Assembly (NCBI GenBank): GCA_900544875.1
Contig: UQWS01000002.1
Coordinates: forward strand, 1 to 64,000
Source: an uncultured Collinsella sp.
GTDB lineage: Bacteria; Actinomycetota; Coriobacteriia; Coriobacteriales; Coriobacteriaceae
Reading direction: 5' to 3'
Length of the DNA: 64,000 nucleotides
In this document: one piece after another, positions 49,375 to 59,336 of the stretch
Position numbering within the stretch: the first letter of the stretch is position 1
Layout of the letters: every line of letters begins with the position of its first letter
The notes under the pieces: generated by a model
Database searches by the model: none
Told to the model about the DNA's origin: nothing
What the model saw: the letters and a program-made list of their open reading frames with translations, nothing else
Translations under genes and position numbers: made by a program

Positions 49375-52102
49375 GAATCTCGATCTCCTCGGCGGGCAGG
49401 GTAAAACGGAAGACGGCCCCATGGGGGTGGTTGTCGCGAACTTCGATGGCGCCGCCATGCGCCTCCACGATGGAGCGGCAGAGCGACAGCCCAAGGCCGA
49501 TGCTTCGACGCGAATCCACGGGCCGCGTATTGCTTGAGGTGAAGAAGCGCTCAAAGATATGAGGCTTGTCGCAGTCTGCCACACCCGGCCCATCGTCTGC
49601 GACGTCCACCACGACGAACGCACCCTCGCGACGTGCTCTGATGGTGACAGTCGAGTCCTCGGGCGTGTATTTGAAGGCGTTCATGATGAGATTCGTAAGC
49701 ACCTGTATGATGAGATGGACGTCGATGCGTACCAGCAGGATGTCGTCAGTGTGCTCGATGGTGACGGTACGTCCATGCGATGCTTGGGCGACATGGCTGA
49801 GGGCGGCCTCGATGACCTCGTCGATGAGCTCGGACGTGAAGTTGAGGCGAATGGTGCCGTCTTCGACGCGTGTGATGGCGAGGAGGTTCTCCACGGTATC
49901 GATAAGCCAGAGGGAGTCATCGTAGATGGCATCGGCAAGATCGCAGCGTTGTTCGAGGCTGAGCTTCTCGTCGCTCTTCCGAAGGATTGCCGCAGATCCG
50001 GATATAGCCGTGAGGGGTGTCCTCAAATCGTGGCCGATGGAGCGCAAAAGGTTGGCGCGCAGCTGCTCGTTTTTCGCCAAGACCGCAGCCTCTTCGCGCT
50101 CTTGCGCCGCCCGGTCGCTTTCGAGCGCCAAGGCGCATTCGCCTACGATAGATAGGACGATCGAATGCTCGAAGGCTTCGATCTCGCGCCCCTCCAGGTC
50201 GATGCCGATGACACCGAATACCTTGTCGCCGGTGCGAACCGCGAGGTAGAGGCAGCGCGCCTCGGGCAGGGTCCGCGTGCTTGCGCCCGCGCGTTTGTTG
50301 TTGGTGTAGGTCCAGGTTGCAACAGCGCGCTCGTAGTCGGTGAACAGCGACGCGGATCGGTTTTCGGTGCCAGCGGACTCATAGAGCGTCTTGCCGAGCG
50401 TGCCGTGTTCGGCGGTGTAGAAGACCACGTCGAGTTTTAGCAGTTTGATGAGTTGGTTCATGGCGACGCGGGCGCACTCCTCCGCGCTATGGGCTTGCTG
50501 CAAGAGCTGGTTCGTTTCGAGGAGTACGCGCGTTTTGAATGCGTTCTCGGCGGAGGTACGGGCGTTGTCGGCGATGCGCGCAGTTAACTCGCCGGCGACC
50601 ATAGCGGTAGCGAACATGATGCCGAACGTGACCAGATAGCTTCGGTCGTAGCTGGCGAGCGAAAACAGAGGCGTGACGAAGCAGAAGTTGTAAAGCACTA
50701 CAGAGAGCATGCTCGATACGATCGTGCAGATACGCCCCGTCGTGGTGACGGCGGTCAGCAGGGCCGTGAGGATATAGAGGGATATGATGCAGGAATCGGC
50801 AAATCCCAGATGGCGAAAAGCCGTGCCGATCGCCGTGGCGACAAGAGAGAAGGCCAGCGTGCGAAGCGCGTCTCGGCTGCTGGGCGGCTGCAGGGCGCGC
50901 GCACGGCGGCGTCCTTTGGGCCGGGAGGGCGGAGTCGACTGGTCTGGAATGATGTAAATGTCGAGGTTCGGGGCGAATGCTATGAGCTGTTCTACGAGAG
51001 ATTTGCGGCCGAAGAGGGCCTGACGGACGCTGCTGCGCTCGCCCGTGCGCCCCATGACGATCTTCGAAATACCCGACAGGCGTGCGAACTCGGAGATCTG
51101 AAACGCGATGTCGTCGCCATAGACGGTTTCCATCTGTGCTCCGAGCTGCTCGGCTAGGGCGATATTGGCTGCAAGCTTGGCGCGCTCATCATCGCTCATG
51201 GCTTGCGTGCGCGGGCTCTCTACGAACAGGGCGACGAGCTCGCTGCGAAACGCTTTCGCCATGCGTGCTGCGGCACGGACGATGCGGGGATTGGTCGGCG
51301 CCGGGGAGACACAGACCAAGATACGCTCCCTGGTGTAGTAGTCACGGTTTCCCAGCACGCGTGCGGCGTCTGTGAGGTGGCCGGTGCGATCGGCGCAGCG
51401 GCGCAGCGCGATTTCTCGGAGTGCGGTGAGGTTCTCGACGGTAAAAAAATGCTGTTGCGCTCGCTCGGCTTGTGCGGGACGGTAGACGAGGCCGGCGCGA
51501 AGGCGCTCAAGTAGGTCTTCGGGCTCTATGTCAACGAGCTCGACCTGGTCGGCATCATCGAAGATGCGGTCGGGGATTCGTTCGCTCACGACAACGCCGG
51601 TGATGGATGCAACCATGTCGTTTAGGCTCTCGATATGCTGAACGTTCACGGTCGTATAGACGTCGATGCCTGCATGTAGAAGTTCCTCGACGTCTTGATA
51701 GCGTTTGTCGTGGCGAGACCCCGGCGCATTCGTATGGGCGAGCTCGTCGACAAGGATGAGCTGAGGGGCGCGTTCGATAGCCGCATCTAGATCGAACTCG
51801 CTGAGCGCAATGCCGTTGTGCTCGATGAGTTTACAGGGCACGTTCTCAAGCCCTTGTGCAAGATGGGCAGTTGCCGGACGGTCGTGCGGCTCGATGTATC
51901 CCGCGACGACGTCGACACCTCGCCGCTTGGCGGCGTGGGCGGCTTGAAGCATCGCATAGGTTTTGCCTGCACCAGCAGCGTAGCCAAAGAAAATCTTGAG
52001 GTGTCCCCGGCTGGTTCGAGCGTCATCGGCGACCTCGTCTTTCTCAATTGCCTTGAGGATGAGGTCTGGATTGACGCGAGTGTCCGATGCGTCGCGCTGC
52101 AT
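49367..52102 (-). CDS. kdpD: KdpD potassium-sensing histidine kinase
   Basis: 911-aa sensor. The N-terminal KdpD domain has Walker A 'GYAAGAGKTYAML' and 'LVDELAHTNAPGSRH'. A universal-stress-protein domain follows ('RILVCVSPAPTNPRIVRAAARM'), then four membrane helices at about 410-510, a GAF-like region, HisKA with H691 in 'SIGHDLRTPLTAISGSAAI', and HATPase_c with 'IGLGLSLCRSIVEAHGG'. ATG 52102 follows GAAAGG. It senses potassium limitation and phosphorylates KdpE. Confidence 0.95.
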   Translation of the reverse strand: MQRDASDTRVNPDLILKAIEKDEVADDARTSRGHLKIFFGYAAGAGKTYAMLQAAHAAKRRGVDVVAGYIEPHDRPATAHLAQGLENVPCKLIEHNGIALSEFDLDAAIERAPQLILVDELAHTNAPGSRHDKRYQDVEELLHAGIDVYTTVNVQHIESLNDMVASITGVVVSERIPDRIFDDADQVELVDIEPEDLLERLRAGLVYRPAQAERAQQHFFTVENLTALREIALRRCADRTGHLTDAARVLGNRDYYTRERILVCVSPAPTNPRIVRAAARMAKAFRSELVALFVESPRTQAMSDDERAKLAANIALAEQLGAQMETVYGDDIAFQISEFARLSGISKIVMGRTGERSSVRQALFGRKSLVEQLIAFAPNLDIYIIPDQSTPPSRPKGRRRARALQPPSSRDALRTLAFSLVATAIGTAFRHLGFADSCIISLYILTALLTAVTTTGRICTIVSSMLSVVLYNFCFVTPLFSLASYDRSYLVTFGIMFATAMVAGELTARIADNARTSAENAFKTRVLLETNQLLQQAHSAEECARVAMNQLIKLLKLDVVFYTAEHGTLGKTLYESAGTENRSASLFTDYERAVATWTYTNNKRAGASTRTLPEARCLYLAVRTGDKVFGVIGIDLEGREIEAFEHSIVLSIVGECALALESDRAAQEREEAAVLAKNEQLRANLLRSIGHDLRTPLTAISGSAAILRKSDEKLSLEQRCDLADAIYDDSLWLIDTVENLLAITRVEDGTIRLNFTSELIDEVIEAALSHVAQASHGRTVTIEHTDDILLVRIDVHLIIQVLTNLIMNAFKYTPEDSTVTIRARREGAFVVVDVADDGPGVADCDKPHIFERFFTSSNTRPVDSRRSIGLGLSLCRSIVEAHGGAIEVRDNHPHGAVFRFTLPAEEIEIHE

Positions 52103-52345
52103 AGCGTAGCCTTTCTGAAACGTTGTCCATGCGTGCATACGCGGCGAGGACGCCACTGTATGCTCGCGAGGTCGAGTATAGGCGCACTGCAGCCGCAATA
52201 GTGCTTTCTACCTGCATCTTTACGGCATCTTAAGGTCGTGAGCCCCGGCCCTCACGCCTCTTTAATCTCTAGAAGCGTTTACTGTCCCCAAGCGCTTGCG
52301 AGAGCAGGCGTCCGAGACATCGGACCGCGCGTGAAAGGGGCGGTA
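52103..52345. promoter_or_regulatory. Divergent kdpDE / kdpFABC control region
   Basis: The 243-bp gap contains small inverted repeats: GTGAG-CCCCGGCC-CTCAC near 52239-52256 and GTCCG-AGACAT-CGGAC near 52309-52324. These may be KdpE sites or leader hairpins. No strong promoter boxes were identified. Confidence 0.4.
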
Positions 52346-52432
52346 ATGGACATCCTCATTCCCATCATCGGAGTCGTCTGCATCGGACTCCTTATCTATT
52401 ACATCTACATTCTGATGAGGAGTGATTCGTAA
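52346..52432 (+). CDS. kdpF: KdpF, small subunit of the K+-ATPase
   Basis: 28-aa single-helix protein (MDILIPIIGVVCIG...). It stabilises the KdpABC complex in the membrane. ATG 52346 follows AAAGGGG, and kdpA starts 3 bp after the stop codon. Its size and place in the operon fit KdpF well. Confidence 0.88.
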   Translation: MDILIPIIGVVCIGLLIYYIYILMRSDS

Positions 52433-52435
52433 ACT

Positions 52436-54259
52436 ATGGACGCTGCGATTCAGTACATCTTGTACTTTGCCGTGCTCGTCGTCCTGGCCGTTCCGCTCGG
52501 TCGGTTCATGGCCCATATCATGGATGGCGAGCATACGTTCCTGTCGCCTGTGATTGCTCCTGTGGAGCGTGGCGTCTATCGTCTGCTTCGCATCGACGCG
52601 GCAGAGCAGATGGGATGTAGGCGCTACCTGGCGAGCGTGCTGGTCTTTTCGGGGATCGGCCTCGTGGTCCTTGTGGCACTTCAGGCGCTTCAGTCCTTCT
52701 TGCCAGGCAATCCCCAGCACCTGCCGGGTGTGCCATGGGACCTGTCGTTCAATACGGCTGCTTCCTTCATAACCAACACCAACTGGCAGTCCTACTCCGG
52801 CGAGACCACCCTGTCCTACCTTGTGCAGTTCATGGGTCTCACCGTGCAGAACTTCGTTTCCGCTGGCACCGGTATCGCGGTCATGTTCGCGCTGATTCGC
52901 GGCTTCCGTCAGGTCAAGGAGCAGAGCCTGGGTTCCTTCTGGGTCGACCTCACCCGCACCGTCCTGTATGTGCTCATCCCGCTGAACCTCGTGTTCGGCA
53001 TCTGCCTGGCTGCCGGTGGCGTCATCTCCAACTTCCAGCCGGCTCAGAAGGCTGAGCTCGTAGAGCCCGTCGCCGTCCAGCCTAATGCAGACGGCGGCTG
53101 GAGCGTCCTCGACGGCGCCCAGATCGAGGGCGACACGGTCAAGGTCGACGGCAAGGTTGTCGAGGGCGCGCGCGTGGTCACCGAGCAGTTCCTGCCCCAG
53201 GGTCCTGCGGCTCCTCAGGTCGCCATCAAGCAGTCCGGCACCAACGGCGGCGGCTTCTTCGGCGTGAACTCCGCCCATCCGTATGAGAACCCCAGTGCCT
53301 TCACCAACATCATCGAGATGACCAGCCTGCTGCTGATCCCGGCTGCCTGCTGCTTCACCTTCGGTATCGGCGTCAAGAACACCAAGCAGGGCAAGGCCAT
53401 CTTTGCCGCCATGTTCATCCTGCTGGTGATCTTCACCGGCATCATCGCCGTCAACGAGCATGCGGGCACCCCGCAGCTGGCCGATGGCGGAGCGGTCAAT
53501 ATCGAGATGACCGACGGCCAGGCCGGCGGCAACATGGAGGGCAAGGAGAGCCGCTTTGGCATCGCCTCCTCTTCCACCTGGTCCGCTTTCACGACGGCTG
53601 CTTCCAACGGCTCGGTCAACTCCATGCACGACTCCTACACCCCGCTCGGCGGGTTTGTCCAGATGCTCCAGATGGCTCTGGGCGAGGTCGTCTTCGGCGG
53701 CGTGGGCTGCGGCCTGTACGGCATGATCGGCTTCGCCATCCTCACAGTGTTCATCGCCGGCCTTATGGTCGGCCGCACGCCCGAGTTCCTGGGCAAGAAG
53801 ATCGAGCCGGGCGAGATGCGCTGGGCAGTTGTCCTGTGCCTGGCAACTCCGTTTGCCATTCTGGTGTGCTCGGCCATCGCCTGCATGGTGCCCGGTCTTG
53901 CCGACCAGCTCAACAATGGTGGCGCGCACGGCTTCTCCGAGGTGCTGTATGCCTTCACCTCATGCGGCGGCAACAACGGCTCGGCGTTTGCAGGTATGAA
54001 CTGCAACATTCCCTGGATCAACGTCATGCTCGGCCTCGAGATGCTGTTCGCCCGCTTCATGCCCATCATCGGTACGCTGGCTATCGCCGGCTCGCTGGCC
54101 AAGAAGGGTAAGGTCGCCGAGAGCGCCGGTACCCTGTCTACCACCAACGGCATGTTCGTATTCCTGCTCGTGTTCATCGTTCTGCTGATCGGTGCCCTGA
54201 GCTTCTTCCCGGCCCTAGCGCTTGGCCCCGTTGCCGAGTTCTTCCAGATGATTGCGTAA
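52436..54259 (+). CDS. kdpA: KdpA, potassium-binding channel subunit
   Basis: 607-aa membrane protein with about ten helices, the K+-selective pore of the Kdp pump. Conserved pore segments: 'FNTAASFITNTNWQSYSGE', 'GTNGGGFFGVNSAHP', 'TPLGGFVQM' and 'TSCGGNNGSAFAG'. An extracytoplasmic insertion at about 205-270 is larger than in E. coli KdpA (557 aa). Confidence 0.96.
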   Translation: MDAAIQYILYFAVLVVLAVPLGRFMAHIMDGEHTFLSPVIAPVERGVYRLLRIDAAEQMGCRRYLASVLVFSGIGLVVLVALQALQSFLPGNPQHLPGVPWDLSFNTAASFITNTNWQSYSGETTLSYLVQFMGLTVQNFVSAGTGIAVMFALIRGFRQVKEQSLGSFWVDLTRTVLYVLIPLNLVFGICLAAGGVISNFQPAQKAELVEPVAVQPNADGGWSVLDGAQIEGDTVKVDGKVVEGARVVTEQFLPQGPAAPQVAIKQSGTNGGGFFGVNSAHPYENPSAFTNIIEMTSLLLIPAACCFTFGIGVKNTKQGKAIFAAMFILLVIFTGIIAVNEHAGTPQLADGGAVNIEMTDGQAGGNMEGKESRFGIASSSTWSAFTTAASNGSVNSMHDSYTPLGGFVQMLQMALGEVVFGGVGCGLYGMIGFAILTVFIAGLMVGRTPEFLGKKIEPGEMRWAVVLCLATPFAILVCSAIACMVPGLADQLNNGGAHGFSEVLYAFTSCGGNNGSAFAGMNCNIPWINVMLGLEMLFARFMPIIGTLAIAGSLAKKGKVAESAGTLSTTNGMFVFLLVFIVLLIGALSFFPALALGPVAEFFQMIA

Positions 54260-54275
54260 AGGAGGGCGCAGATTT

Positions 54276-56330
54276 ATGACTATGCAAAAAGACATGATGG
54301 GCCGCGCGGTCCGCGACTCGTTTGCCAAGCTGGACCCTCGCGTCCAGATTCAAAACCCGGTCATGTTCCTGGTGTGGCTTTCCGCCGTCATGACCTCCGT
54401 CCTGGCCGTCGCTTCCATCTTCGGTGTGCAGGACGCGGGTGTGCCCACCTACTATGTGGTCGCCATCGCGGTCATCCTGTGGCTCACCGACCTGTTCTCG
54501 AACTTCGCCGAGGCGCTTGCCGAGGGCCGCGGTAAGGCCCAGGCCGATTCCCTGCGTGCGGCCAAGAAGGATGTCGAGGCCCATCGCATCGAGTCCGTTG
54601 AGGACAAGGAGCACTTCACCGTCGTTCCCGGCACCGAGCTCACGCGCGGCGACCTGGTGATCGTACGCGCCGGCGAGCAGATTCCCGGCGACGGCGACGT
54701 CATCGAGGGCGCTGCTTCCGTTGACGAGTCCGCCATCACCGGCGAGTCCGCCCCCGTGGTCTGCGAGGCCGGCGGCGACCGCTCTGCCGTTACCGGCGGT
54801 ACCACGGTGCTGTCCGACTGGATCATCGTCAAGATCTCCAGTGAGCCCGGCCAGAGCTTCCTGGACAAAATGATCGCGATGGTCGAGGGTGCCGCGCGCA
54901 AGAAGACCCCTAACGAGATCGCTCTGGAGATCTTCCTGGTGGCCCTCTCCATCGTCTTTATCCTGGTCACGCTGGCCCTGTATTGTTACTCCTGCTTCTC
55001 GGTCGGTCTTAACGACATGGACAACCCCACGGCCGTGACCACGCTCGTGGCGCTGCTCGTGTGCCTGGCTCCTACTACCATCGGCGCCCTTCTTTCCGCC
55101 ATCGGCATCGCCGGCATGAGCCGTCTGAACGAGGCCAACGTGCTGGCCATGTCCGGCCGCGCCATCGAGGCCGCCGGCGACGTCGACATCCTCATGCTCG
55201 ACAAGACCGGCACCATCACCCTGGGTAACCGCCAAGCCGCCGAGTTCATCCCGGTCGACGGCATCGATCCCGCGGAGCTGGCCGATGCCGCCCAGCTTTC
55301 CTCGCTGGCCGACGAGACCCCCGAAGGCCGTTCCATCGTCGTGCTCGCCAAGGAGCAGTTCGGTCTGCGCGGCCGCACACTCGAGGATAAGGGTATGGAG
55401 TTCATCCCCTTCACCGCGGCGACCCGCATGTCCGGTGTGAACTACGAGGGCAATGAGATCCGCAAGGGCGCTGCCGATTCCGTGCGCACCTATGTGGAGG
55501 CAGCCGGCGGCGTGTTCTCCCAGGAGTGCGACGAGGCCGTCGAGCGCATCGCCAAGGCCGGCGGCACCCCGCTGGTCGTGACCAAGAACTGCCGCGTGCT
55601 GGGCGTTGTGTACCTCAAGGACATCATCAAGTCCGGCGTTAAGGAGAAGTTCGCCGACCTGCGCAAGATGGGCATCAAGACCATCATGGTGACGGGCGAC
55701 AACCCGCTCACCGCCGCGGCAATCGCCGCCGAGGCCGGCGTTGACGACTTCCTGGCCGAGGCCACCCCTGAGGGCAAGCTCGAGAAGATTCGCGAGTTCC
55801 AGCGTGAGGGGCACCTGGTCGCCATGACCGGCGACGGCACCAACGACGCGCCCGCTCTGGCCCAGGCCGACGTCGCCGTGGCCATGAACACGGGCACCCA
55901 GGCTGCCAAGGAGGCCGGCAACATGGTCGACCTCGACTCCAGCCCCACCAAGCTCATCGAGGTTGTGCGTATCGGCAAGCAGCTGCTCATGACCCGCGGT
56001 TCGCTCACGACCTTCTCGGTGGCCAACGACATGGCGAAGTACTTCGCTATCATCCCGGCCCTGTTCTCGCCGATCTACCCGGGCCTTGGCGCGCTCAACA
56101 TCCTCGGTCTGGCAAGCCCGCTGTCCGCGGTTCTTTCGGCCATCATCTATAACGCGCTCGTTATCGTCGCGCTGATCCCGGCCGCGCTGAAGGGCGTTAA
56201 GTACCGCGAGGTACCGTCCGGACAGCTGCTGATCCACAACCTGCTCGTGTGGGGTCTGGGCGGCATCGTTGCCCCGTTCGTATTCATCAAGCTCATCGAC
56301 ATGCTGCTCGCGTTCTGCGGCATTATGTAA
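54276..56330 (+). CDS. kdpB: KdpB, catalytic P-type ATPase subunit
   Basis: 684-aa ATPase. Phosphorylation site Asp309 in 'LMLDKTGTITLGN', actuator motif 'ITGES', hinge 'TGDGTNDAPALAQADVAVAMN', nucleotide domain 'KGAADSVR'. ATG 54276 follows AAGGAGGG. It hydrolyses ATP to drive K+ through KdpA. Confidence 0.97.
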   Translation: MTMQKDMMGRAVRDSFAKLDPRVQIQNPVMFLVWLSAVMTSVLAVASIFGVQDAGVPTYYVVAIAVILWLTDLFSNFAEALAEGRGKAQADSLRAAKKDVEAHRIESVEDKEHFTVVPGTELTRGDLVIVRAGEQIPGDGDVIEGAASVDESAITGESAPVVCEAGGDRSAVTGGTTVLSDWIIVKISSEPGQSFLDKMIAMVEGAARKKTPNEIALEIFLVALSIVFILVTLALYCYSCFSVGLNDMDNPTAVTTLVALLVCLAPTTIGALLSAIGIAGMSRLNEANVLAMSGRAIEAAGDVDILMLDKTGTITLGNRQAAEFIPVDGIDPAELADAAQLSSLADETPEGRSIVVLAKEQFGLRGRTLEDKGMEFIPFTAATRMSGVNYEGNEIRKGAADSVRTYVEAAGGVFSQECDEAVERIAKAGGTPLVVTKNCRVLGVVYLKDIIKSGVKEKFADLRKMGIKTIMVTGDNPLTAAAIAAEAGVDDFLAEATPEGKLEKIREFQREGHLVAMTGDGTNDAPALAQADVAVAMNTGTQAAKEAGNMVDLDSSPTKLIEVVRIGKQLLMTRGSLTTFSVANDMAKYFAIIPALFSPIYPGLGALNILGLASPLSAVLSAIIYNALVIVALIPAALKGVKYREVPSGQLLIHNLLVWGLGGIVAPFVFIKLIDMLLAFCGIM

Positions 56331-56342
56331 GTGGAGGTTTGT

Positions 56343-56933
56343 ATGTTCAAAGGTGTTGCATCGCGCGCACTGGGCGTGTTCGCGCTGTTTACCGTTGTCT
56401 GCGGCCTGGGCTATACGCTCGTCGTGACCGGCATCGCCCAGGTTGCGTTCCCGTATCAGGCGAACGGTTCACTAATTACGGTCGACGACAAGATCGTGGG
56501 CTCCGAGCTGATCGGCCAGAACTTCGAGGATGAGGACCACATGTGGGGCCGCATCCAGAACGTGTCAATTGTCGAAGGCGAAGACGGCGAGCTCATGGCG
56601 TATGGTGCCCCGTCCAACCTGTCCCCGGCGAGTGAGGAGTACCGGCAGCTTGTGGACGCGCGCGTCGAGAAGATTCGCGCCTCCAACCCCGACGCCGGCA
56701 TGGATGCCGTGCCCGTCGACCTGGTGACGTGTTCCGGCTCAGGCCTCGACCCCGAGATCTCTCCCGATGCCGCCGAGTACCAGGTCCCGCGCCTGGCGAA
56801 GGCCACGGGCAAAAGTAAGGACGAGGTGCGCGACATCATCGCCGCGTGCACCAAGGGCCGTTTCCTCGGCGTATTCGGCGAGTCCACGGTCAACGTGCTC
56901 AAGGTGAACCTTATGCTGGACGGCGCGCTGTAG
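56343..56933 (+). CDS. kdpC: KdpC, chaperone subunit of the K+-ATPase
   Basis: 196-aa subunit with one N-terminal membrane helix (about 9-31) and a periplasmic domain. Conserved 'ANGSLI', 'SGLDPEISPDAAEYQVPRLA' and 'GRFLGVFGESTVNVLKVNL' are visible. ATG 56343 follows GGAGG. It ends the operon; the hairpin repeat at 56954 serves as terminator. Confidence 0.95.
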   Translation: MFKGVASRALGVFALFTVVCGLGYTLVVTGIAQVAFPYQANGSLITVDDKIVGSELIGQNFEDEDHMWGRIQNVSIVEGEDGELMAYGAPSNLSPASEEYRQLVDARVEKIRASNPDAGMDAVPVDLVTCSGSGLDPEISPDAAEYQVPRLAKATGKSKDEVRDIIAACTKGRFLGVFGESTVNVLKVNLMLDGAL

Positions 56934-56953
56934 GTGAGGGATTGGCGGATGAG

Positions 56954-57079
56954 GGCATGACTGACTATCTGAGCCCTCAATTCCACCCCGCCCATCAGTT
57001 GCGGTGGAATACGGACTGTTTTGTCTGTCAAAAGCCTCATCTACTCCGTATCCCACCGCAACTTTTTGTGAGGGTCGGG
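56954..57079 (+). repeat. Kdp-flanking hairpin repeat, copy 2 (also terminator)
   Basis: A 126-bp copy of 48546-48669 in the same orientation. The arms 56997-57014 and 57046-57063 pair with a single A-C mismatch and are followed by TTTTT, so this is the probable terminator of kdpFABC. The interior differs from copy 1 at only a few positions. Confidence 0.85.
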
Positions 57080-57180
57080 ATTGAAGGTGGAGAGTGCGAG
57101 CGAGTACGGTTACGGCAGTTGCTGGTACGATAAGTACGTTAGCAACTGCCGCCGAGCGGCTCAAACGAAAGGAACCCTGT

Positions 57181-59130
57181 ATGGAGTCCTCCGCCTATCC
57201 GATGCTCTTTAGCCCGATCAAGGTCGGTACGACCGAGGTCAAGAACCGCGTCTTTATGCCGCCAGTGTCAACCAACCTGGCCGATCATGGCTATGTGACC
57301 GACGACTTGGTCGATCATTACCGTGCCCGCGCCAAGGGCGGCGTGGGCCTCATCATTACCGAGGTCGTGACGGTCGAGCCCACCTATACCTATCTGCCGG
57401 GTGACATGTGCTGCTACGACGACACGTTTATCCCCGGCTGGGAAAAGCTCGCCGCGGCCGTCCACGAGTACGGCTGTAAGATCATGCCGCAGCTTTTCCA
57501 CCCCGCTTACATGGCCTTTAACATTCCGGGCACGCCGCGCCTCATCGCCCCGTCCTTTGTGGGCCCGTCCTATGCCCGCGAGGCGCCGCGCCCCATCACG
57601 GTCGATGAGATCCACGAGCTCACGCATCAGTTCGGCGACGCCGCCGTGCGTATGCAGAAGGCCGGCGTCGATGGCGTTGAGGTCCATGCGGCGCACGCCC
57701 ATGGCATGCTCGGCGGCTTTTTGACCCCGCTCTACAACAAGCGTACCGACGAGTACGGCGGCTCGCTCGACGCCCGCATGCGCTTCTTGCTCGAGGTCAT
57801 CGCCGAGATTCGCGAACGCTGCGGCAAGGACTTCATCATCGACGTCCGCATCTCGGGTGACGAGTACACCGATGGCGGCCTGACCCTCAACGACATGATC
57901 TATGTCTCGCGTCGCCTGGAGAAGGCCGGTGTCGACATGATCCACGTGTCGGGCGGCACCACCATCAAGCGCGGCTCCGCCATTCCCGCCGCCGGTACCC
58001 AGCAGGCCTCGCACGCCGCCTGTTCGCGCGAGATCAAAAAGCACGTCAACATTCCCGTCGCCACCGTCGGTCGCATCAACGAGGCCTGGATCGCCGAGGA
58101 GCTGATCGAGGACGGCGCTGCCGACATCTGCATGATGGGCCGTGCCAATCTGTGCGATGCCGAGTTCTGCAACAAAGCGGCTGCCGGCAACGCCGACGAG
58201 ATCCGTCCCTGCATCGGCTGCCTGCGCTGCCTGAACGGCATTATGTTCGGCAAGCGCATCTCCTGCACCGTCAACCCGGACGTGGAGCGCGACGAGGCCG
58301 GCTACGAGCCTGCCGCAGAGGCCAAGAACGTTCTGGTCGTGGGTGCTGGTCCTGCGGGTATGGAGGCAGCCTACATTGCCGCCAAGCGTGGCCACAACGT
58401 AGTGCTCGTGGATAAGCAGGACGAGCCGGGCGGCGAGATGCGCATTGCGGCCGTTCCGCCGGCAAAGCAGGAGCTCACGCGTGTGATCAAGTATCAGTAC
58501 CGTCGCTTGGCCGAGGCAGGCGTCACGTGCGTCTTTGGCACCGAGCTCTCGGCCGAGGACATTCAGCGCGACTACGCGGGTTACGAGGTTGTCCTGGCCT
58601 ATGGCGCCGAACCCATCGCCCCGGCCTTTATGCAGGGCTTTAAGCAGGTCATGACGGCTGATGACCTGCTGGGCGGCAAGGCTTTCCCGGGCAAGAAGAT
58701 TGTCATCGTGGGCGGCGGCACCGTCGGCTGCGAGACGGCCGATTACCTGGCCCCGTTGGTCAACGACCTGTCGCCGGCCAATCGCGACGTCACCGTCATC
58801 GAGATGACCAAGACGCTTGCCGCTAACGAGGGCGGCGCCGGTCGCGCGGTGCTCATCACGCGCATGCTCTCCAAGGGCGTCCACGTGCTGACCGAGGCCA
58901 AGGTGACCGAGATCACCGAGGACACCATCAGTTACGAAAAGGACGGCGAGGTCCACACCATCGCCGATGCCGATACGCTGGTGCTTGCCATGGGCTATCG
59001 TCCCAACACCAAGCTGGCCGACGACCTGGCCGCAGCCGGTGTTGCCACCCACGTGCTGGGCGATGCCAACAAGTGCGGCAACATCCGCGACGCCATCGGC
59101 GACGGCTACAAGGTTGCCTGCGAACTCTAG
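57181..59130 (+). CDS. Old-yellow-enzyme-type FMN/FAD/4Fe-4S reductase
   Basis: 649-aa enzyme of the 2,4-dienoyl-CoA reductase / BaiCD / NADH:flavin oxidoreductase group. The N-terminal FMN barrel (1-340) contains 'HAAHAHGMLGGFLTPLYNKRTDEYGGS'. The 4Fe-4S Cys cluster is 'CIGCLRC...SC' (about residues 345-365). The C-terminal FAD/NAD(P) half has 'VLVVGAGPAGMEAAYIAAKRGH' and 'KIVIVGGGTVGCETADYL'. ATG 57181 follows AAAGGAACCCTGT. The substrate is unknown: an enoate, a bile-acid intermediate or a dietary compound are possible. The downstream GntR regulator may control it. Confidence 0.9.
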   Translation: MESSAYPMLFSPIKVGTTEVKNRVFMPPVSTNLADHGYVTDDLVDHYRARAKGGVGLIITEVVTVEPTYTYLPGDMCCYDDTFIPGWEKLAAAVHEYGCKIMPQLFHPAYMAFNIPGTPRLIAPSFVGPSYAREAPRPITVDEIHELTHQFGDAAVRMQKAGVDGVEVHAAHAHGMLGGFLTPLYNKRTDEYGGSLDARMRFLLEVIAEIRERCGKDFIIDVRISGDEYTDGGLTLNDMIYVSRRLEKAGVDMIHVSGGTTIKRGSAIPAAGTQQASHAACSREIKKHVNIPVATVGRINEAWIAEELIEDGAADICMMGRANLCDAEFCNKAAAGNADEIRPCIGCLRCLNGIMFGKRISCTVNPDVERDEAGYEPAAEAKNVLVVGAGPAGMEAAYIAAKRGHNVVLVDKQDEPGGEMRIAAVPPAKQELTRVIKYQYRRLAEAGVTCVFGTELSAEDIQRDYAGYEVVLAYGAEPIAPAFMQGFKQVMTADDLLGGKAFPGKKIVIVGGGTVGCETADYLAPLVNDLSPANRDVTVIEMTKTLAANEGGAGRAVLITRMLSKGVHVLTEAKVTEITEDTISYEKDGEVHTIADADTLVLAMGYRPNTKLADDLAAAGVATHVLGDANKCGNIRDAIGDGYKVACEL

Positions 59131-59183
59131 TCAGCCCCCTGGTGCACGAGGAGAGGCGTCTCTGCGCCATCCGATAGCAAAAC

Positions 59184-59218
59184 AGCGGTGGTGTCCCGGG
59201 TTTCGGGATGCCGCCGCT
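59184..59218 (+). terminator. Terminator-like hairpin after the flavoprotein
   Basis: AGCGGTGG / CCGCCGCT with inner TCCCG / CGGGA. A second hairpin CGGTGCT-GGCGACGTG-AGCACCG lies at about 59226-59250 and is followed by CCTCTTT. Together they probably end the flavoprotein transcript. Confidence 0.55.
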
Positions 59219-59336
59219 CGCTCTTGCGGTGCTGGCGACGTGAGCACCGCCTCTTTCACCGCAACTGAGGAAATGGGGGATGCGATAGTATTACGTGGTG
59301 ATATTCGACAAACCGTGAGCTTCATTCGAGGGCTTT

